From an uncultured Alphaproteobacteria bacterium (lineage in GTDB: Bacteria > Pseudomonadota > Alphaproteobacteria > MPNO01 > UBA830): DNA of 63,753 bases. Made by a program: the position numbers and the translations under genes. Below are positions 45,454 through 53,903 of this stretch, in pieces. The notes beneath the pieces are model-generated. The model was not told the DNA's origin. It did no database searches and saw only the letters and a program-made list of their open reading frames with translations. The stretch lies in contig CAJWSW010000009.1 of assembly GCA_913046035.1 (NCBI GenBank), positions 1 through 63,753 on the forward strand, read 5' to 3'. The first letter of the stretch is position 1. Every line of letters begins with the position of its first letter.

Positions 45454-47565
45454 TCAGCGAGGCGCCGCCAGCCGTTCAAGCACTACCCGCTTAAGCGCGG
45501 AGCGGACCTCTTCTGTTATCAACCGGGCGCGGGCATCCTTGAGCCATGATTTTGCCGTCGCTGCAGCTGGCCCGGAAAGCTTCGATATTTCAGAAACTAT
45601 TAATTCGAGATCCCCCCGCTCGGCGGCTCTTTCGGCGCGGGCGATGATTGCATCAGGGCCGTTGCCCTTACCATCGACACGTCGCACATTAATAAAGCCT
45701 TGCAACCTAGACTTTGTTCGCTGTATCCAGTCATCCCCATTTACAATACTTGTTGCCGAAACCATTGCATCTACCAAGCTGGTAAACCGGGAAATCAAAG
45801 CCGCTTGCGAAGGTATGCCTTGCCCTGCAAGTTCGGCGATCGGCTTAATTAAAGCAACTATTTCTGCGTTGTTTCCAGACACGTTCTTAAGCGTGGCCAA
45901 CTCCGCCACAAAAGGGCCGCTGCGCGTCAAAGCATCAGAGAGTTGTCCAGCAGCCAGGACGAGGGTGTCGGCCTGGCCAATCGCCTTGGAAAGATCACCA
46001 ATCTCGGCTATGGCTGTCTCTAGGCTCTTTAACCGCAGTGTCAAAGCGTCGATACCAGCTCTAACCTTCTGATTTGAAGCGAGTTGTTGTGAATCAAATT
46101 CGGCGCTAACCGACACTATTTTTTCTAGCTCTTCGAGCCTTTTGTATAATCCGGGGTCGACATTAGGTTTCTTCTCTCGCCCCGCTGCTTCTATTTCAGC
46201 CCTAAAGTTTTCCAAGCGTTTTTCGCTATTGTTCTGCCGCGCCTCAATCTCGGCTATAGCTGACAATTGTGCGCGAGATGCGTCCAGGTTTTTTCCGAGA
46301 TTTGCGACCGTAGCCTCAAGCGCGGCATTTTGGGATCGGAGAGAAGCCAATTCATTGAACAACCGTTCGTTACTGGATGTATCCGAAATTTTTCCACCTG
46401 CAAGTGTTTTTTGAATGTGCTGCGGCAGCATTCCCCGCCACAAGGGTAGCGTAAAATACCCGGACACGATTACCACCAAGACCGTCACAAGAGACCAAGT
46501 AAAGACCGCCGTATTGGATCGCGCCGACAAGGCTATAGGATCCACGTCTTTTTTAGTCGAGCTAGATTTGTCAAGGTTTGGTGCAGCGGTCATCGGACTC
46601 TCTAATGTCGGAACCCCATCATGATCTGATGGAGGCTGCCGATCAACCGATGGTGTTTGTGGGTTTAACGCTGGCTCTTGCACCACTTCTTCCTCGTTCC
46701 CAGACAAGTCGACTGATGTCGATGGTGGGGAATCGGCGCGCGCCAACGCGCGCTCCATCGCCTGTTGTAGTGGAGCTAGATCAACTGGTTTGGAATCGTG
46801 CTCTAAATTCGCATTGACGTTGGTCTCGGCATAGCCGGACACAGAATCGATGATCTTGAGCAATGACTCCATCGTGGGTTCAGTGGCCGTGCGCTGTTCT
46901 TTCCAATATTTTCTTTGAAGCTCGGCACCGATTGCTTTGGAAAGGCAAATCGCCTCTATATCCCGGCAGTGTTCTGTCAGATCCGCACTCTCAAAAAGAT
47001 CCGAAAAAATACGCGCCGTACGGGGCGAAAAAAACAATACATATTTAATTTCTCCATTCCGAATTGCCGCCACCACATCCGCAGACAAAGCGCTAATTGG
47101 TTTCGCTTGGTAGAGTGCCCGCCGAGCAACCTGAAACCCCGCCACTGATAAGATGCCAGAAAGGTCGCCTGCTACTGTTTTTCCCGAAATATGGATTAAA
47201 GGTCCATCCTGCGGCCGCAACCTATCCTTAACGAGAGTTGCAAGATCTTTGCTATCACCGTTTGCGCTTTTGACGTTTGTGAAGCCATTTTCGATTGCCA
47301 GCGTAGCAGTGGAGTCTCCAACCGCATAAATTTGCTGATCGCGACGATCCGAAACACGAACGAATGCCCGCACTCCGTTGCGACTCGTGAAGAGCACAGC
47401 TTGAGCACTAACGAGGTCGGATTCAATATCTTCGGAGAGGAATTCAGTTTGCATCATGGGCGCGATCACTGAGGGAATTCCTCTGAGATTGAGAGCAGCC
47501 GCCAACGCCGCCGCGTCCTCCCGCGGCCGCGTAATCAGAGCCTTGCGCCTCTGTTTATTATTCAT
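45454..47565 (-). CDS. hemD: Fusion: uroporphyrinogen-III synthase (HemD) + alphaproteobacterial Mic60 (mitofilin) homologue
   Basis: The 703-residue protein joins two genes that are usually separate. Residues about 1-245 are HemD, the cytoplasmic enzyme that closes hydroxymethylbilane to uroporphyrinogen III (LITRPREDA, AVLFTSRNGVRAF, YVLFFSPRTARIF). A Pro/Ser/acidic linker runs from about 250 to 345. A single membrane helix (VFTWSLVTVLVVIVSGYFTL, about 354-373) follows. Then come a coiled coil (about 400-530) and a mitofilin-like end (WIQRTKSRLQGFINVRRVDG, residues about 613 on). The ATG at 47565 overlaps the hemC stop by 8 nt. Mic60 shapes inner-membrane curvature, so the HemD part would be tethered to the membrane. 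The reading frame is continuous. Confidence 0.85.
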   Translation of the reverse strand: MNNKQRRKALITRPREDAAALAAALNLRGIPSVIAPMMQTEFLSEDIESDLVSAQAVLFTSRNGVRAFVRVSDRRDQQIYAVGDSTATLAIENGFTNVKSANGDSKDLATLVKDRLRPQDGPLIHISGKTVAGDLSGILSVAGFQVARRALYQAKPISALSADVVAAIRNGEIKYVLFFSPRTARIFSDLFESADLTEHCRDIEAICLSKAIGAELQRKYWKEQRTATEPTMESLLKIIDSVSGYAETNVNANLEHDSKPVDLAPLQQAMERALARADSPPSTSVDLSGNEEEVVQEPALNPQTPSVDRQPPSDHDGVPTLESPMTAAPNLDKSSSTKKDVDPIALSARSNTAVFTWSLVTVLVVIVSGYFTLPLWRGMLPQHIQKTLAGGKISDTSSNERLFNELASLRSQNAALEATVANLGKNLDASRAQLSAIAEIEARQNNSEKRLENFRAEIEAAGREKKPNVDPGLYKRLEELEKIVSVSAEFDSQQLASNQKVRAGIDALTLRLKSLETAIAEIGDLSKAIGQADTLVLAAGQLSDALTRSGPFVAELATLKNVSGNNAEIVALIKPIAELAGQGIPSQAALISRFTSLVDAMVSATSIVNGDDWIQRTKSRLQGFINVRRVDGKGNGPDAIIARAERAAERGDLELIVSEISKLSGPAAATAKSWLKDARARLITEEVRSALKRVVLERLAAPR

Positions 47566-48487
47566 GGAAAAACCCAGGGCTAGCTCTTCCGCTAAGCTCT
47601 TCGGCTGCATCGCGCCCCATCACCTTAGCATCCGATATTGGACCATTGCGCTCTGCCTTGAGAAGTTCAGAACCGTCGGGCCGAATTATAGCCGCCCGGA
47701 TCCGAAAATTATTGCCGCACAGTTCACCGAAAGCAGCAATAGGTGTGCGGCATGACCCATCAAGACCTTCTAGGAGAGCGCGTTCTCCTGCTGCTTGAAT
47801 AGTGGCATCAAAATCATTCAATGCTTTTAGTAATTCTGCAATTTCATCATCTTTTTCTCGCCTCTCGATGCCAATTATGCCCTGACATACAGCAGGCAAA
47901 ATCTCTGTCACGGGCACGGCCCATGCAGGCACATCATCACGACCAAGCCTATTTAGGCCAGCGAGTGCTAGAAATGTGGCACCCACATCGCCCGATGCAA
48001 CTTTCTCGAGGCGGGTATCCACATTGCCGCGTAGAGGCACCACCTCCAAATCAGGACGCTTGTGCAACAACATTGCTTTGCGCCTCAACGAGGCTGTTCC
48101 AACGACCGTGCCGGGCGCAAGCGAATCAATTGACTTTGCATCTGAAGAAATCAGTGCATCGCGAGGATCAGCGCGGGGTAGTAAGCAGTCAATAAGCAGC
48201 CCAGTAGGGAACCATGTCGGAACATCTTTCATGGAATGTACAGCAATATCTATGGCCCCCCCGAGAAGGGCGTCTTCTATTTCCTTAGTAAACAAGCCTT
48301 TGCCGCCGACTTCAGACAACGGCCCCTGCTGCATCCGGTCGCCCGAGGTTTTTATCACGGTGATGACAACGCTTTCATCATGCGCCAAGTGCTGATGGGC
48401 GTCATGCAGTCGGCGCTTTACCTCGTGCGCCTGCCATAGGGCGAGGGGACTACCACGCGTGCCTATTCGAATTTGCGAAACTGTCAT
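47558..48487 (-). CDS. hemC: Hydroxymethylbilane synthase (porphobilinogen deaminase)
   Basis: HemC polymerises four porphobilinogens into hydroxymethylbilane. The 309-residue protein has RIGTRGSPLALWQA, SMKDVPTW and RGNVDTRL. The dipyrromethane cofactor attachment Cys is C246 in GLDGSCRTPIA. The product is the substrate of the HemD fusion encoded immediately downstream, with an 8-nt overlap. It is divergent from tsaD with a 98-bp gap, the usual alphaproteobacterial arrangement. Confidence 0.97.
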   Translation of the reverse strand: MTVSQIRIGTRGSPLALWQAHEVKRRLHDAHQHLAHDESVVITVIKTSGDRMQQGPLSEVGGKGLFTKEIEDALLGGAIDIAVHSMKDVPTWFPTGLLIDCLLPRADPRDALISSDAKSIDSLAPGTVVGTASLRRKAMLLHKRPDLEVVPLRGNVDTRLEKVASGDVGATFLALAGLNRLGRDDVPAWAVPVTEILPAVCQGIIGIERREKDDEIAELLKALNDFDATIQAAGERALLEGLDGSCRTPIAAFGELCGNNFRIRAAIIRPDGSELLKAERNGPISDAKVMGRDAAEELSGRASPGFFHE

Positions 48488-48585
48488 TAGTGAATTTTAA
48501 ACTAATCTAACGTATCTTGGAATTAAACCGCGCACCTAATTAGGTAAACAGCAAGACGCTAATCCTCTCGAAAGATACAAAACAC

Positions 48586-49626
48586 ATGCTTGTCCTTGGT
48601 ATAGAAACCAGCTGCGATGAAACTGCTGCCGCCATTGTTAGAAGTGACCGATCGATTCGCTCCAATATAGTATATTCGCAGATAGAAGAGCATCGCTCGT
48701 TTGGCGGTGTGGTTCCAGAAATTGCTGCCCGCGCGCACCTTGAGATGATCGACGGCGTCATTCGCCGCTCTCTGGAGGTAGCCGACGTGACTTTGACAGA
48801 AGTCGACGCAATTGCTGCCACAGGCGGGCCGGGTCTGATAGGCGGCGTCATTGTGGGGACGATGACCGCCAAAGCGATGGCGCTAGCCGCGGATAAACCC
48901 TATTTAGCAATAAATCACTTGGAAGGCCACGCACTCACTGCGCGGTTAACCAATGAACTCGAGTTTCCATACCTGCTTTTGCTGGTATCAGGCGGTCACT
49001 GCCAATTACTGTCGGTGATGGGACCAGGCGTATACAAACAGCTTGGCACTACCATGGACGACGCTGTCGGCGAGGCATTCGATAAAACAGCCAAAATGTT
49101 GGGCCTCGGCCTGCCGGGTGGCCCAGCAATTGAGGGGGCGGCTAAAATAGGTAATCCAAAACGTTTTAACTTCCCGCGCCCTCTGAAAGGTCGTACGGGA
49201 TGTGACTTTTCATTCTCCGGGCTGAAGACAGCGGTGCGCCAGGCGATCTTGAACACAGGATCGGACACACTTTCTGACGACGATGTGAATGATATAGCAG
49301 CTTCGTTTCAGACCGCAGTGGCAGATACCATCGCTGACCGTTGTGCTAATGCCATTTCCTCCTTCAATGAAACGTACCCGAAAGACAAGACACTGGTCGT
49401 TGCCGGTGGAGTTGCTGCAAATTCCGAATTGCGAGCACGGCTTTCGGCACTTTGCCAAATGACAGGATTTCGCTTTATCTCTCCACCTCCCGCGCTCTGC
49501 ACAGACAACGCCGCGATGATTGCTTGGGCAGGTATCGAACGCCTGCACCTGGGCTTGACTAGTGACCTAAACTTTGCCCCGCGACCGCGCTGGCCATTAG
49601 AGGAATTAGCAACGGTGATGTCTTAA
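48586..49626 (+). CDS. tsaD: tRNA N6-adenosine threonylcarbamoyltransferase
   Basis: TsaD completes t6A37 synthesis on ANN-decoding tRNAs, with TsaB and TsaE as partners. The 346-residue protein opens [14 protein letters not shown] and has the metal-binding HxxxH in [10 protein letters not shown] and the ASKH-fold motif [10 protein letters not shown]. The start ATG at 48586 is divergent from hemC by 98 bp. Its usual neighbour gpsA is displaced about 2.2 kb downstream by three inserted genes. Confidence 0.97.
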   Translation: MLVLGIETSCDETAAAIVRSDRSIRSNIVYSQIEEHRSFGGVVPEIAARAHLEMIDGVIRRSLEVADVTLTEVDAIAATGGPGLIGGVIVGTMTAKAMALAADKPYLAINHLEGHALTARLTNELEFPYLLLLVSGGHCQLLSVMGPGVYKQLGTTMDDAVGEAFDKTAKMLGLGLPGGPAIEGAAKIGNPKRFNFPRPLKGRTGCDFSFSGLKTAVRQAILNTGSDTLSDDDVNDIAASFQTAVADTIADRCANAISSFNETYPKDKTLVVAGGVAANSELRARLSALCQMTGFRFISPPPALCTDNAAMIAWAGIERLHLGLTSDLNFAPRPRWPLEELATVMS

Positions 49627-49781
49627 AGGGGGTATAAGAAAACTCAACACCGACCCTACCGAGCGGGTCACACACCAAGCTTTTTGCCATCAATGCGGCA
49701 AGGGACAACATAAGGTTGGGCAATCAATCGGATCGTCGTAATATATTGTCAGGCAATCTAAATTTTTATAATCGGAACTTG

Positions 49782-50276
49782 ATGATGAAAATCACGGATG
49801 GAGCACGCGGACACGCGGTTGTGATGCAGCCAGGCGAAGGGCCAAGTTTTTGGCAACCCATGCCTGCAAACGGCCACGCGGAACCAATGCTTGTTCCGCA
49901 AAATACGAAATTTGGCGAATTGTCTATGGGCTATCAGACTATCGCCGTAGGAGGCCACGTTCGCGAACACTCTCACGCAGATCAAATCGAACTCCAGATC
50001 TGTTTTAAGGGTAATGGCCACGTGGTAATCGATGGTGACCGGCATGAGTTAGTGCCGGGATCTTCAGCATTTCTGGGTTACGACGTAAAACATGCGATTT
50101 ATAATGACGGTGATGAAGAACTTGTCATGTTGTGGGTGATTACACCGGCGGGTTTGGAGGATTTTTTTGCGACGATTGGGCGTGACCGCCGTCCCGGCGA
50201 CCCAGAACCCGAGCCGTTTAAACGGCCGACAGATGTGGTCGCAATCGAAAGAGCCATGGGTATGAACGACACTTAA
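49782..50276 (+). CDS. Cupin domain protein
   Basis: This is a 164-residue cupin with metal-ligand candidates in HVREHSHADQIELQICF and the later His in GYDVKHAIYN. It is followed after 27 nt by an alpha/beta hydrolase gene, then by a 2OG-oxygenase-like gene. The start is ATG 49782 (or 49785); an upstream in-frame TTG at 49716 is less likely. It may act as a dioxygenase, isomerase or substrate-binding protein. It belongs to the three-gene insert between tsaD and gpsA. Confidence 0.8.
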   Translation: MMKITDGARGHAVVMQPGEGPSFWQPMPANGHAEPMLVPQNTKFGELSMGYQTIAVGGHVREHSHADQIELQICFKGNGHVVIDGDRHELVPGSSAFLGYDVKHAIYNDGDEELVMLWVITPAGLEDFFATIGRDRRPGDPEPEPFKRPTDVVAIERAMGMNDT

Positions 50277-50303
50277 CGCTCTAATATATAAGAAGGACGA
50301 AAG

Positions 50304-51104
50304 GTGCCAAAGATCGATATCGGCAATGCCGAGATATACTACGAGGAAAGGGGCGATGGAGAGCCAATCATGCTCGTGCCGGGGCTGGGCGGCGGCGGCG
50401 GAGTTTGGTTCAACCAAGTCGCCGCACTATCCAACGACTATCGCACGATCATCCATGATCATCGTGGCTGCGGGCAGAGTTCGTATTCGCTAATCGAGTA
50501 TTCAGTCGATCAAATGGCGGCAGATGCCGTCAAGCTAATGGACACACTGGAGATCGAGCGCGTGCACTGGGTTGGCCACTCGACCGGCGGTGCGATGGGC
50601 CAAATCGTAGCGCAAGATTATCCCGACCGACTAGCTTCGCTGATATTAAGTGCGACATGGCCCGGACAGGATGAATATTTCAACCGGGCCTTTGCGGCGC
50701 GAAAGTCTGTGTTATCTACGATGGGCACAGCTGAATACGCGCGCCATTCGATCCTAACGCTACTGCCGCCCTGGTTCATCACTCAAAACCCGGAAAAGAT
50801 CGCCGAGCTTGAAGGCTACCTAGCCGGCGCCGATCAGCCGGTCGAGATTATGGAAAGCCGGATCGACGCCATTTGCGCTTACGACAGACGCGACCGCATG
50901 TCGGATATCGACGTTCCGGTGCTAGTGATAGTTGCTGAAGACGACATGGTGACGCCGCGCTATCTCTCAGAACAGCTTGCCGCTGAGATTGTCGGTGCAG
51001 AGAAGATAATTCTGCCGACAGGTGGGCACTTTGTACTGCATGTATTGGTCGATGAATATAATACGGCCATATCCGACTTCATTAAACGTCATCAGATGGT
51101 CTGA
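50304..51104 (+). CDS. Alpha/beta hydrolase, 3-oxoadipate enol-lactonase-like
   Basis: This is a 266-residue alpha/beta hydrolase with the oxyanion-hole region VPGLGGGGGVW, the nucleophile elbow GHSTGGAMG, and the C-terminal His in PTGGHFVLH. The pattern HDHRGCGQSS and the ILSATWP segment resemble enol-lactonases (PcaD/CatD) and related C-C hydrolases. The start is a GTG at 50304, preceded by AGAAGGACGAAAG. It lies between the cupin and 2OG-oxygenase genes and is probably in the same transcript. Confidence 0.85.
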   Translation: MPKIDIGNAEIYYEERGDGEPIMLVPGLGGGGGVWFNQVAALSNDYRTIIHDHRGCGQSSYSLIEYSVDQMAADAVKLMDTLEIERVHWVGHSTGGAMGQIVAQDYPDRLASLILSATWPGQDEYFNRAFAARKSVLSTMGTAEYARHSILTLLPPWFITQNPEKIAELEGYLAGADQPVEIMESRIDAICAYDRRDRMSDIDVPVLVIVAEDDMVTPRYLSEQLAAEIVGAEKIILPTGGHFVLHVLVDEYNTAISDFIKRHQMV

Positions 51105-51113
51105 CGAACAACT

Positions 51114-51767
51114 ATGAATACTCCTAAGAAATCCGAACCCGATGCTTCAATACGCGCAATTTTCGCGACACCGATCATAGAATTCCTGATGCCTGACGCG
51201 GACGCGCTGAATTCGGAGCTTAAAAACGTCATCCTTAATCGCGAAAATAGCAACAAGGGCACCGAACACAGCAATCTCGGTGGATGGCAGTCGACCTGGG
51301 ACATAAGCGATTGGGGTGGTGAAGCTTTTCAAGAGGTCCAGCGCGCCGCCCACGCTGTGGCCTCGCGCGCAACGTGCGACCGCCTAGGTAAAGCGGTGAA
51401 GACCCACTGGCTCAGCAACGCCTGGGCCAATGTTAACCGGGACGGGCACGGCAATGAATTCCATAGCCACCCCGGAGCCTACTGGTCGGCCAGTTATTAT
51501 GTAGACGACGGCGGCGCGGCCAGCGATCCGTCGCTCGGTGGAGAATTCGAAATCCAAGATCCACGAGGCATTGCACCTGCAATGCTGGCGCCGGAACTCG
51601 CCTTTGCGATGCCAGGCGGTCAGTCAATCGGCGCTAGTGAACTGGTGCGTCCGAAACGCGGCCTGCTATTGATTTTTCCATCCTGGCTGTCGCACGCCGT
51701 CCGTCCCTATTGTGGTGAAGGAGTGCGCATCTCCATCGCCATTAACATGACCCCGGCCCGCGGCTAG
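51114..51767 (+). CDS. TIGR02466-type 2OG-Fe(II) oxygenase-like protein
   Basis: This 217-residue protein resembles the TIGR02466 group of putative 2-oxoglutarate/Fe(II) oxygenases. Candidate ligands are H119 (EFHSHPGAYWS), the acidic stretch at YYVDDGG, and H194 and R197 in WLSHAVRPY near the 2-oxoglutarate-binding end. Relatives are often involved in phage or virus-like small-molecule hydroxylation, but no substrate is known. It is 9 nt after the hydrolase gene and 36 nt before gpsA. Confidence 0.82.
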   Translation: MNTPKKSEPDASIRAIFATPIIEFLMPDADALNSELKNVILNRENSNKGTEHSNLGGWQSTWDISDWGGEAFQEVQRAAHAVASRATCDRLGKAVKTHWLSNAWANVNRDGHGNEFHSHPGAYWSASYYVDDGGAASDPSLGGEFEIQDPRGIAPAMLAPELAFAMPGGQSIGASELVRPKRGLLLIFPSWLSHAVRPYCGEGVRISIAINMTPARG

Positions 51768-51803
51768 CCATCGGCATGACACTGGCATGAGAGTGATAAT
51801 GGC

Positions 51804-52793
51804 ATGAAGGTCGCCATCATAGGCGCGGGCGCCTGGGGCACCGCATTAGCAATTACCGCCCGACGCGCAGGTTGCAGCGTGCTTCTCTGGGCATTCGAGA
51901 CGGAGGTCGCAGAATCTATCGCATCGGCTCATGAAAACCAGCTTTATCTACCCGGTGTGACACTCGACCCTGAAATCCGCACAACCGGGAACATCGCAGA
52001 TGCTGCGGAAGTCGACATAATACTTTTAGCTGCCCCGGCGCAGTATCTGCGCTGCACCATTAGTCCGTTAGCAGGGCGGGTGCCATCTTCGACGCCGCTG
52101 GTAATCTGTTCAAAGGGCATCGAACAGAAAACTCTATCGCTTATGAGCGACGCAATCTCGTCACTTTTTGCGGACAATCCGGTCATGATTTTGTCGGGCC
52201 CAACCTTTGCCACAGACGTGGCCGCTGGATTGCCGACCGCGGTGACCCTGGCCGCCCACGATATCACTAACGCTCAACAAGTTGCTGATACGCTTAGCTC
52301 CGAATGTTTTAGGCCCTATTATGGAGATGACGTTGTCGGTCCCCAGATCGGCGGGGCGATCAAGAACGTGCTGGCCATCGCCTGCGGTATCGCCGAGGGA
52401 CGCGGCTTCGGTGATAACGCGCGCGCAGCGCTTATCACTCGCGGAATTGCCGAGCTTACGCGGCTCTGCGTTGCAAAGGGAGGTCGCGCCGAAACCATGA
52501 TGGGGCTGTCTGGCATGGGCGATTTGGTTCTTACCTGCACCAGCAAGCAATCCCGCAACTATTCGCTCGGCGTCGCGCTGGGTGAGGGGAATACGCTGGC
52601 CCGCATATTAGGGGAGCGGAATTCGATCGCGGAAGGCGTTTATACCGCCAGCGCTGCAGTCGCGTTAGCCGCTAAACTTAATGTCGAAATGCCGATCACC
52701 GCGGCTGTCGATGCGCTGCTGAACCGCGGCGCCGAAATTGACACAGTGATTGACACTCTGTTGGCGCGGCCGTTAAGGCATGAGCGGGATTAA
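51804..52793 (+). CDS. gpsA: Glycerol-3-phosphate dehydrogenase [NAD(P)+]
   Basis: GpsA makes sn-glycerol-3-phosphate for phospholipids. The 329-residue protein starts VAIIGAGAWGTALAITARRAG (Rossmann motif at 7-12), has SKGIEQKTLSL and SGPTFATDVAAGLPTA, and the catalytic Lys region QIGGAIKNVLAIACG. It lies at the expected position after tsaD, though separated by three genes. A 47-codon frame begins within its stop codon (TAATG). Confidence 0.96.
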   Translation: MKVAIIGAGAWGTALAITARRAGCSVLLWAFETEVAESIASAHENQLYLPGVTLDPEIRTTGNIADAAEVDIILLAAPAQYLRCTISPLAGRVPSSTPLVICSKGIEQKTLSLMSDAISSLFADNPVMILSGPTFATDVAAGLPTAVTLAAHDITNAQQVADTLSSECFRPYYGDDVVGPQIGGAIKNVLAIACGIAEGRGFGDNARAALITRGIAELTRLCVAKGGRAETMMGLSGMGDLVLTCTSKQSRNYSLGVALGEGNTLARILGERNSIAEGVYTASAAVALAAKLNVEMPITAAVDALLNRGAEIDTVIDTLLARPLRHERD

Positions 52794-52936
52794 TGGTACT
52801 GGTGCACCCAATCTTATTAGAAGACAACCCTATCGAAGGCAAATCCTGCTGCTTCGGCTTGACTGCCATGTCGCAGCGGTTTTTGCCCCAGAAAAACAAA
52901 CGTCAAGAGGGACAATTTACAATCGATCAGTTTTGA
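52793..52936 (+). CDS. Small open frame overlapping the gpsA stop (47 aa), candidate
   Basis: An ATG overlapping the gpsA stop (TAATG) opens a 47-codon frame beginning MVLVHPILLEDNPIEG and ending in a Lys/Gln-rich tail. Translational coupling would allow expression. No family is recognised, and alphaproteobacteria often have a YciI-like gene here, to which this bears no clear likeness. It is probably chance or decayed sequence. Confidence 0.2.
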   Translation: MVLVHPILLEDNPIEGKSCCFGLTAMSQRFLPQKNKRQEGQFTIDQF

Positions 52937-53026
52937 GTTCCCATCATCAGACTAAAACCAGGTAAAGAGTTCCGTTTCATTCTGCGCTGTTGTATCGAAC
53001 ACCCAAACACAAAAAAGAGAATTTCG

Positions 53027-53440
53027 ATGAATTACTGGCTTTTCAAATCAGAACCTGGGGCTTGGTCATGGGACGACCAAACGAAAGCCGGCACTGCCGA
53101 GTGGGACGGGATCCGAAACCATCAGGCCAACAACAATATGAAAGCTATGAGGAGAGGCGACAAGGGCTTCTTTTATCACTCAGTTTATCAAAAGCAGATT
53201 GTTGGCATTGTTGAGGTGGTGAAAGAGCATTATCCGGATCACACAGACACGTCGGGCCGTTTTGGAATGGTCGACGTTAAGGCTTTACGACCTGTTAAAA
53301 CGCCCGTGTCACTCTCTGAAATCAAAGCAGTGCCACAGCTAGCGAATCTGGCTCTAATAAAACAATCTCGATTATCTATCGTTCCTGTTGGCAAAACAGA
53401 ATGGAAGTTACTTTGCAGAATGGCGGGTTTAGAGCCCTGA
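53027..53440 (+). CDS. EVE domain protein (PUA-like)
   Basis: This is a 137-residue EVE domain protein, from a PUA-like fold family thought to bind modified bases in DNA or RNA. It starts with the marker MNYWLFKSEP and shows EWDGIRNHQANNNMKAMRRGDKGFFYHS, which is close to typical bacterial EVE proteins. It follows gpsA after 230 bp and is followed 7 nt later by a Rieske gene, probably in one transcript. The precise role is unknown; the gpsA-EVE neighbourhood is conserved in alphaproteobacteria. Confidence 0.92.
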   Translation: MNYWLFKSEPGAWSWDDQTKAGTAEWDGIRNHQANNNMKAMRRGDKGFFYHSVYQKQIVGIVEVVKEHYPDHTDTSGRFGMVDVKALRPVKTPVSLSEIKAVPQLANLALIKQSRLSIVPVGKTEWKLLCRMAGLEP

Positions 53441-53447
53441 TCTAATT

Positions 53448-53789
53448 ATGAGAGATCGTATATTATTATGCCATGTTGACGAGATCGACGACCCAGGAAG
53501 CAAAGGCTTTGAGAATGTTGATGATCAGCAATCATTTTTTATAGTGAGGCGCGGCGGCGAGATATTCGGGTACCGTAATTCCTGTCCGCACTACGGGGCA
53601 CCATTAGACTGGAAACCGGATGCGTTTCTATCTTACGGCGGCAATCAAATTTTATGCTCCATGCATGGTGCGCTTTTCAACATTGATGATGGCATCTGCA
53701 CGGAGGGGCCGTGCCCGGGACAGGGATTAACGGCTATCGAGGTGTTAGTAGATAAAGACAAGATATACCTTAAACTCAAGGATAACTGA
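53448..53789 (+). CDS. Rieske [2Fe-2S] ferredoxin-like protein
   Basis: This 113-residue single-domain Rieske protein has C-x-H in NSCPHYGAPL and C-x2-H in ILCSMHGALF, which bind a [2Fe-2S] cluster. It resembles the small Rieske ferredoxins of ring-hydroxylating dioxygenases or assimilatory nitrite reductase small subunits. The gene begins 7 nt after the EVE stop. It might supply electrons to the Rieske oxygenase at 23662, but it is 30 kb away and this is conjecture. Confidence 0.88.
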   Translation: MRDRILLCHVDEIDDPGSKGFENVDDQQSFFIVRRGGEIFGYRNSCPHYGAPLDWKPDAFLSYGGNQILCSMHGALFNIDDGICTEGPCPGQGLTAIEVLVDKDKIYLKLKDN

Positions 53790-53903
53790 GATAAGTTTAG
53801 CGACGGCAGATTTAACGGAGCCTGTCCTGCTCCGCCTGCCCGAAAAAAGATAATTCCAGAAATAGTTGGTGCACAAAGTTAAGATGAGAAATAGGGGAAG
53901 AAG

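Noticed and set aside
49655-49672. GACCC/GGGTC stem after tsaD
   Set aside because: Only 5 bp with an 8-nt loop and no T-tract; likely chance.
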